DNA from: Chelonoidis abingdonii
Lineage: Eukaryota; Chordata; Testudines; Testudinidae
Direction: 5' to 3'
DNA: 64,000 nucleotides
Assembly: GCF_003597395.2 (NCBI RefSeq)
Contig: NC_133770.1
Span: 78,890,345-78,954,344, forward strand
Below, piece by piece: positions 57,214 through 64,000 of the stretch; the stretch's first letter is position 1; every line of letters begins with the position of its first letter. The notes under the pieces are model-generated. The model did no database searches. It saw only the letters and a program-made list of their open reading frames with translations, and was not told where the DNA came from. The translations under genes and the position numbers were made by a program.

Positions 57214-57811
57214 CAGAGGTGGGCAAAGTACAGCCCACAGGACCATCCTGCCCAGCTCTTAGTTCCAACCGGGGAGGCTAGTTTCCGGCCCCTCCCCTAC
57301 TATTCCCCCCCCGGCCCCAGCCTCAGTGCACCATGCCGCCCACGCTCTGGCCTGCTACTCCTGCCGGGCAGTGCGGCGAAGTGGCTGGCTCTGGCATGGT
57401 AAGGGGGTAGGGCATGGGGAGTCCCAGGGGGAAGTCAGGGGACAGGGACCAGGGGGTGGCTGGATGGGGTGGGGTCAGCTTTGAAAGCACTGCATGAATG
57501 CCAGAGCTAATGAGCCAGCCCTGCCTGTGTCCCATGCTCCCTTAATTGCCTCACTGCGTGCAAACCGAGCTAGTTTCTGTCAGTGAAAGACATTTGTTTG
57601 TGTTATCTGCAAAGCATTTTTTTAAACCAAGAGACATGCAAGATAAGAACAGCAAAATATCATCCCTTCCAAGTGCCATGCAGAAGGAGAGGGGGCGGAT
57701 AGGGGGCGGGGGGCTAGGCTGTATGGGGAAGCACAGATTTCTCTACCCGGCCCTCCATACAGTTTTGCAACCCCAATGTGGCCCTCAGGCCAAAAAGTTT
57801 GCCCACCCCTG
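57214..57811. mobile_element. non-autonomous hAT element, 598 bp, perfect TSD
   Basis: Ends CAGAGGTGGGCAAAGTAC and, from the right, CAGGGGTGGGCAAACTTT form an inverted repeat. The identical 8-bp duplication tcctaaag is at 57206-57213 and 57812-57819. The interior has a GC-rich left half and a central AT-rich part but no recognised transposase domain. It is the longest hAT-type insertion in the window with a perfect target duplication. Confidence 0.93.
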
Positions 57812-57819
57812 TCCTAAAG

Positions 57820-60800
57820 CAATGGACACCCAGAACTTGGGGAAACAAAATGTAGAACCAATCACACTTTACACGTAGACAGAGCATAGGAGATATACAC
57901 ATCTATGGCAAAATAACAAACACCAGCATGCAAGACTCTCCCTCAGTATCCTCATCCCACTGGAGACCCTTTGGATCTTAGTCAATGTCCTTCCAGGGAA
58001 TCCATGATCTTCCTTCTCCTCCTTCCCAGTCTTGTCTTGAGATCCTGGTATCTACTTGCTAGAGACAGTGTCCGTTTAACAGCAGTTTCTAACACCTTAT
58101 CTCTTCCATTCTCCAATCCTCTCTGGGCTGTGGCTTCCAATCCTCTGTTTTCCTTACAGCAGTTAAGTGTCATTAGCAAATTAATTGTCTTTGTCTGGTA
58201 GTCTCTATTGTCCAGCTTGGACAAGGTTATTCAATTATTGATGGTCCTTTCCCATCCAGGGATAAACACTTAGGTGACAAACCCTTCCCCCCCCCATAGC
58301 ACAAGAAGGATGACATAATCCAACCTGACTGTTACATTAGACAGGGAAAGACATCACCAAGTGTATAAAATCAAACTGGAATTCATAGACATATAACAGA
58401 GAAATAAACTTTAACAGGTGCAATGACTCATACCAGTGGAAAGGGAAAATAATCTTTAGGGGTGGATCGGAAGACAAGAGGAATCTTAGACTACCAGTGC
58501 CCAACACACTGTAGTTCCCGGAAGTATATTGTGGTATACACGCATCTGAGTTTATCAGTGGATCCCTGTTTACAGAAGAAGATTAAATAGTTGTGCCAAA
58601 AGGTCTTTGACAACATGTCATTGTGAGGAATTTGCTTCCCCGGGCCCAAATCTGGAGCTCTGTTCAATCTAGTACATGAATCAGGGTTATATGTCCAATC
58701 TCATGTACACTCTGAGATACCAATGGGAGCCAAGTCATTGTCCATATTTTTCCTGAAGAAACTGGACACTTTAGAGCAAGGAAGATGCAAATCTTGCAAG
58801 TGTTTTTGTAAAACTTGTTATTAGGACTGGGTGAATCTCGCTAACCTCCTCCCAAATTTTGAAGGTGCTTCTACCTTTTGTGCTCTGTTAAGATTTGCGT
58901 TTCAGAGATATCCTAACAAATAAATTCACTACCCAGAACGTTCTCAGAACTGGTGAATTTTAAATGAATATTTGCTGAAAGCAAATTCTGAACTCATAAG
59001 CAGTCATTAGTAACCTGTGTTTTAGAATTGTACTTATCCTGTTAGGGAACAGGAAAATAATACCGCGTGTCCAATATGAATCCAGTCTAAGCCAGCCCAC
59101 GATTCTTGAATTATGAATATTGAATGTTCTCACCCAGCTGCCTGCAAATGATCTATAGACTGAGAATTATTTGCTGAATTTAACCACTGAATAAGTTTGA
59201 AAAGTGTATATGTTTGAGAAAATCACAATCTCTTCACAGACAATTCATGAACGGAAAGAAAAAATACACTTACGTGATTAAATGATTTGCTGCAAAGGAT
59301 TTACCTAGCTCTACTCTTTACGTGAGGCAGGAAAAGGATGCTCGTCGTAACAGCAAAATGGAAAAGTAAGAGGGGCTTAGGGTCAGTCGTCGACTAAAAT
59401 GCAAAGGAAAATTGCCTGCAAAGAACAGGATTCAAATGCTGCAGCTAGGCACAGAGTATAACACTTAAGGTCCCAGAGAAAGTTACAGCAAAGGGTTCAT
59501 CATACGGGCAATACACATTTCAAATCCTTCTTGCTGTTTGTTGCAAAGCCTCCCCTGTTGGTGGAAGCAGAATGGTTGTACCATCATGGCAATGTTCATC
59601 CTCTGTGAATCACAGCTGCCTTCCTCCTGGCAGGATTTGAATATAGCCACTGAAGAAACAATCGTCTCATTCCTGAATGGCGTTCGAAGAAAGAAAGGAA
59701 ACAGTTTATCAGCAATACTGCATAATGGAGAGCCACTTCCTATTAATTACAAAAATAAAAATATCAAACTGTAACATGAGGATCCCTGAGCTGGCTGATT
59801 TGCTAATGTGGAACATTGGCTGGAAAAAGGATGATAATGTGGAACAGGAGGGCATGACTGCTGATCTGATCAAGAAAACATGCGAAAAATATCACGCAAA
59901 ACACTGATCAAATGACTTCATGTGAACAGCAGGTTTCTTCTTCTGCAGCAGGCAGATTGTTCCCAAAAAACATTGTGCACATCTGAGATGATACCTTTCT
60001 AATGGGTGAGGCAAATATATAGTGTATCATAGACCAAAAGCAAGTAGTGTTTGTTTCACATACTATAGCTGTCTCAGAGATACATAAGGCATAACTCCAT
60101 TCCGGATGGAAGGGGACAAGGGTAACTCAGGCCTGGATCCTGCAGTTGGATCCATGAAAGTGAACCCCTAATCTATGTGAAGCCCCACTGAAGGATTCTG
60201 TAGGGTTCTGCACAGGCGCAGTGCTTCACTCGTGTGGGTTTGATTGCAAGATTGAGGCTTACCTGTGACATTCATTGTTCACACAGTGCTTAAGGTGCTT
60301 GCAGGAGCTCTGTTCCTTCCAACTGGCTGCGTATCACAATAAGAGCTGCACAGCACCCTACCCAGATTCTCTCTCTGGGAAGCTCAGCCCTTAAAGACCC
60401 AGGACCCTCAATGCCACACTATCCAATACTTAAAATCCATTATTTTCTTTATTTTCCCTCTACCTATGCACTGAGGGTAGATGCGGCTCGCTTACTGTAT
60501 GCCTTGGTGCTGGCACAGAACTCCTTGTAATCTATCATCACTTACATTTCTTTTCTTTTCTGTTTTCAAGCTACCTACAAAATACCTGGGGCAAGTTGTT
60601 CAGGGTTGAAGGTGCTGTATAACTGGGTGCAGAAGCTAATTAAACTTTTAAAATTATGCATGTGTCTGGAAGTTGAAGAAGCTTCTACAAGGCCACATTC
60701 CACAACTTTGGTCCCTCACCTAATCCATTACCCATATATTTGGGGGTTTTTGGTTGCGTGTCATTGTCAGAACAAAAGGCTGTAAGTCAACCAGGCAAAT

Positions 60801-61580
60801 AAAAGCCATAGTGCCATGAAAAAAGAGTAACAGCTGCAGTAAATCTCCCCTTTTCTTCCCACTATAACAAAAAAGTTTTTAACCGTTGCATCTCCAGTAG
60901 GTGGTATAACCAATTTCTCCTGAAATGGAAAATAAGTGTATTTTGGGTGCTCTTTTAAAGTGGTGGTATAATACAGTATGCCAAGTCCCTTATAGCTCCT
61001 GTGGACTATGTAAATGTTAAGGTACTCTTCTGAATTCTGTCTTCCCACCTTTTCACCTACACATTCTTCACCCTTTTGCTGTTATTGGCAGAAATGTGCA
61101 TGTGACACGAGTTTATGATATGACTGAGAAACAAAACAGTTATTCCCTCTGTGTCTCTTGTTCTCTTGCTCCCTGGTGGCTCTCATGACTCGCTATCACA
61201 AAAAATAAATTCCAAAATGTGAGTCAGCAGTTATAGCCCTGCCAGGCCTAGAAATGAACATGTAAGTAGATAAGACCCTAGGACCCAGTTTGTTTACACA
61301 CGTAATTGTGTGCCCAAATTTAGAGATCATGTTAAAGTGATCTGACATTTTAGCCATTGTCCTGGCCCTAAATGATACAAAGCAGACTTAAAGCAGTGCT
61401 AGCCGTCTGTTTGGGGAGTGCTCTGTCTTTCTGCACCCTTATGTTGTGCCCAGTATCATGGCATGTAAGCTCCTTACGATTCCTTATGACCAACAAGCAA
61501 TAGCTGAGTCAGCCAAATAGGTGAATCAATAATATCCCTTCTCACAACAGGCACAAGCCACCTTGCTTTAGTGAAAAAGA
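57820..61580. other. unique DNA, no gene recognised
   Basis: Open frames at 59538-59774 and 59677-59907 overlap in different phases, with no family signature. The palindromic trace at 60130-60260 (ggatcctgcagttggatcc) is noted. Nothing else. Confidence 0.4.
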
Positions 61581-61583
61581 ACA

Positions 61584-62035
61584 TGAGAATGGCTATACTG
61601 GGTCAGACCAGTGATCCACCTAGCCCAGTATCCTATCTTTTGACAGGGGCCAGTGCCAGATGTTTCAGAGGGAATGAACAGAATAGGACAATTTATCAAG
61701 TGATCCATCCTGATCCATCCTCTCTCATCCAGTCCCAGCTTCTGGCAGTCAGAGGTTTAAGGAAATGCAGAGCATGGGGTTGTGACCCTGGCCTTATTGG
61801 CTAATAGCCATTGATCTACCTAACCTCCATGAACTTCTCTAATTCTTTTTTGAACCCAGTTGGTCTTCACAACATTCCCTGGCAAGGAGTTCCACAGGTT
61901 GACTGCGTGTTGTGTGAAGAAGTACTTCCTTATGTTTGTTTTAAATGTGCTGCCTATAAATTTCATTGGGTGATACCTGGTTCTTGTGTTACGTGAAGGG
62001 GTAAATAACACTTTTTCTCGGCACCATTCTTCTCT
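61584..62035 (-). mobile_element. CR1 LINE 3' end (same subfamily as 29426-29786)
   Basis: Read on the minus strand, the last ORF2 codons (FKTNIRKYFFTQ, VNLWNSLPGNVV) are followed by the 3' UTR reaching acccagtatagccattct on the left. Two stops or frame breaks are seen. A duplicated gatccatcct word is at 61699-61722. It abuts another CR1 at 62040. Confidence 0.88.
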
Positions 62036-62039
62036 CTCA

Positions 62040-62780
62040 TCAAAGAATCATATGAGATTAAGATTGGAAGAGACCTTAGGAGGTCATCTAGTCCAACCTC
62101 CTGCTCAAAGCAGGACCAACCCCAACTAAATCATTCCAGGCAGGGCTTTGTCAAGCCTGACCTTAAAAACCTCTAAGGATGGAGATTCCACCACCTCCCT
62201 AGGTAACCCATTCCAATGCTTCACCATCCTCCAAGTGAAATAGTTTTTCCTAATATCCAACCTAGACCTCCCCCACTGCAACTTGAGACCATTGCTCCTT
62301 GTGCAGTCATCTGCCACACTGAGAACAGCCAAGCTTCATCTTTTTTGGAGCCCCACTTCAGGTAGTTGAAGGCTGCTATCAAATCCCCCCTCATTCTTCT
62401 CTTCTGCAGACTAAATAAACCCAGTTCCCTCAGCCTCTCCTAACAAGTCATGTGCCCGAGTCCCCAGTCGTGCTTGTTGCCCTTTGCTCGACTCTCTCCA
62501 ATTTGTTCACATCCTTTCTGTAGTGGGAGGCCCAAAACTGGACATAGTACTCCAGATGTGGCCTCATCAGTGCCAAATAGAGGGGAATAATCACCTTTCT
62601 TGATCTGCTGGCAATGCTCCTACTAATGCAGCCCAATATGCTGTTAGCCTTCTTGGCAACAAGAGCACACTGTTGACTCATATCCAGCTTCTCATCCACT
62701 ATAATCCCCAGGTCCTTTTCTGCAGAACTCCTGCTTAGCCAGTTGGTCCCCAGCCTGTAGCAGTGCGTGGAGACCAACTC
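62040..62780 (-). mobile_element. CR1 LINE 3' part with ORF2 C-terminus
   Basis: The minus strand gives, from right to left, DLGIIVDEKLDMSQQC, then KANSILGCISRSI, then PLYLALMRPHLEYYVQFW, then LERVEQRAT (frame ends near 62448), and after a frame change [18 protein letters not shown] and [15 protein letters not shown]. The 3' UTR ends in tctaatc-type words at 62040-62070. This is the classic CR1 RT tail and a different subfamily from the neighbour on the left. 5' truncated. Confidence 0.9.
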
Positions 62781-62782
62781 AC

Positions 62783-62990
62783 CCCCTTATTCATCTCTTT
62801 TCTAAGCTGAACAGTCCCAGTCTTGTGCATCTCTTCTCATATGGAAGCTGTTCCATACCTTTAATCATTTTTGCTGCCCCACTCTGTACTTTTTCGAGTT
62901 GTAATATATTGTTTTTGAGATGGGGTGACCAGAACTGCACTCAGTCTTCAAGGTGTGGGCATACCATGGATTTATATAGTGGCATTATGA
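62783..62990 (-). mobile_element. third CR1 fragment
   Basis: The minus strand reads VCPHLE, FWSPHLKNN, LEKVQSGAAKMIKGMEQLPY and LGLFSLEKR in order, i.e. the same part of ORF2 as in the two neighbours, so it is an independent insertion rather than a continuation. It is 5' and 3' truncated. Confidence 0.85.
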
Positions 62991-63921
62991 AGAAAATCCC
63001 GATTGGACCAATTTGTTTAACTGAAGTATGACAAGCGTATGTACACTACTGGCCAGTGCTAGCTGCGGGCAAAAATATTATCAAGTTAACCACTGGGCTG
63101 ACTCAGAAATGTCTTGTGGTTTTAAGAATTGTAAGGTGTCTAGATGCTATGACAGTGGGCGCAATCCAAGAGAGGGGGGAGAGAGAGAGAGCGCATAGGC
63201 AAACCTACATACTAGTCTGACATCGTGAAATGAGACCTTCGTTGTTTCCTTGTGTTTCACTGGAGTATATGCTGGCATACATTTGGTCAGGCATATTTGC
63301 TCAGTCAGTCATTTTCTTAATATATTTTTTCACCAAGGCAGCATTTCTGTATAACTTCCAGCCTGCGGGGGTAGTGGTGGTGGTGGTGAGATTTAGCTTT
63401 AACAACGATTTTAAATATCTAACTGGCTCATGCTGCTGGTCTAGTCCCTCCCACTTTTATCTTTGGTGAACCACAGAAAAGACAACATGAGAGGTAAAGG
63501 CTAGGTTGGATGTCTCTCTTTCTATCCTGCGTATAAGAAACATACAGTACATATTAAAAAATTATTCTGAATAATAGTACCAGCAGGAATATTGGAGCTA
63601 CAATAATATACAGTTCTTGGCAAAATATCATGCTGGATCCACAGTCCAGATATAATTATCTTGCATCGTAAATTTCATTTTCCCATTAGGCCCCATTTTT
63701 TCACTCTTCCATGCTGGAAATATGCCGGATACCTTAATATAGGGTTGAAATCTTAATCCTAGTTTTATTAGGTCTATGAAACCCATATGTATTGTGCTAT
63801 ATGAGAATTAATCCCATGTGACTGTTAGTCAACTGGTGTCTCTATTTGTCAAGTATTAGTCTCCTTAAAGTAAGTGTGTGATTTAGGTGGTTTTTTTGTT
63901 TTATTTTGTTTATACACTCTC
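62991..63921. other. unique DNA with short purine repeats
   Basis: Contains a gggga/gagaga run at 63173-63192 and a short (GTG)n at 63369-63390. No gene is supported. Confidence 0.4.
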
Positions 63922-64000
63922 AAGTATCAAAGGGGTAGCCGTGTTAGTCTGAATCTGTAAAAGCAGCAGAGAATCCTGTGGCACCTTATAGACTAACAGA
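63922..64000 (-). mobile_element. Penelope-like terminal repeat, cut by window end
   Basis: On the plus strand it reads aggggtagccgtgttagtct then aaaagcagcagagaatcctg and ccttatagactaacaga: the complement of the same terminal repeat type as 25155-25545 (its terminal cagactaacacggctacc). The region that would carry a hammerhead-like box lies beyond the window. Confidence 0.85.

Noticed and set aside
59538..59907. Overlapping plus-strand frames of about 77 codons
   Set aside because: No similarity recognised and no splice sites pairing them.
1..64000. CRISPR array, bacterial operon or phage system
   Set aside because: No regularly spaced short repeats with unique spacers and no prokaryotic coding density; the sequence is vertebrate nuclear DNA.

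Overview
The window is a stretch of reptile nuclear DNA, most likely from a turtle (Testudines). It looks intergenic or deep-intronic. I find no host protein-coding gene, tRNA or rRNA. Open frames are short, stop-rich and mostly coincide with transposon remnants or GC-rich repeats. The lineage call rests on the repeat mix. It includes CR1 LINE 3' ends, a tRNA-type SINE with a CR1-like tail, Penelope-like elements whose terminal repeat carries a hammerhead-like box, ancient MIR/CORE SINEs, many non-autonomous hAT elements, and PIF/Harbinger elements. A crocodilian is less likely but not excluded from sequence alone.

Layout. 0-5 kb: a hAT element (473-729), a CR1 fragment (2722-3105), a class II element carrying a GT-rich minisatellite (3140-4257) and the C-terminal end of another LINE (4390-5040). 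5-15 kb: mostly unique AT-rich DNA with a solo LTR (8324-8947) and short palindromic repeats. 15-17 kb: a three-level nest, a MIR SINE split by a solo LTR, itself split by a Tigger-like MITE. 19-25.5 kb: two hATs, a SINE, an ERV-type LTR with tandem blocks, a short hAT MITE, and a Penelope RT fragment beside a Penelope terminal repeat in the opposite orientation. 28.6-32.1 kb: a decayed Penelope-like element hit by a repeat-within-repeat (containing CR1), a hAT and a Harbinger MITE. 32-42 kb: mostly unique DNA, with two hATs, a perfect 21-bp hairpin and a possible 36-nt exon. 42.56-46.77 kb: a decayed two-gene PIF/Harbinger transposon (transposase on +, Myb/SANT-like protein on -) with a hAT inserted. 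48-57.8 kb: two more hATs, LTR-like sequences and a GC-rich block. 61.6-63 kb: three CR1 3' fragments arrayed on the minus strand. The window ends inside another Penelope terminal repeat.

The clearest result is insertion history. Target-site duplications fix the boundaries of about ten elements to the base, and nesting gives relative ages: Penelope and MIR oldest, then Harbinger and LTR, then hAT and Tigger MITEs. No element looks able to move by itself. Each transposase or reverse transcriptase remnant has lost identifiable catalytic residues or reading frame. I recognised no new functional system. The items most worth checking are the Penelope nest with its hammerhead-like box, the perfect hairpin, the repeated AGCGCT palindromes in the Harbinger MITE, and the candidate microexon.
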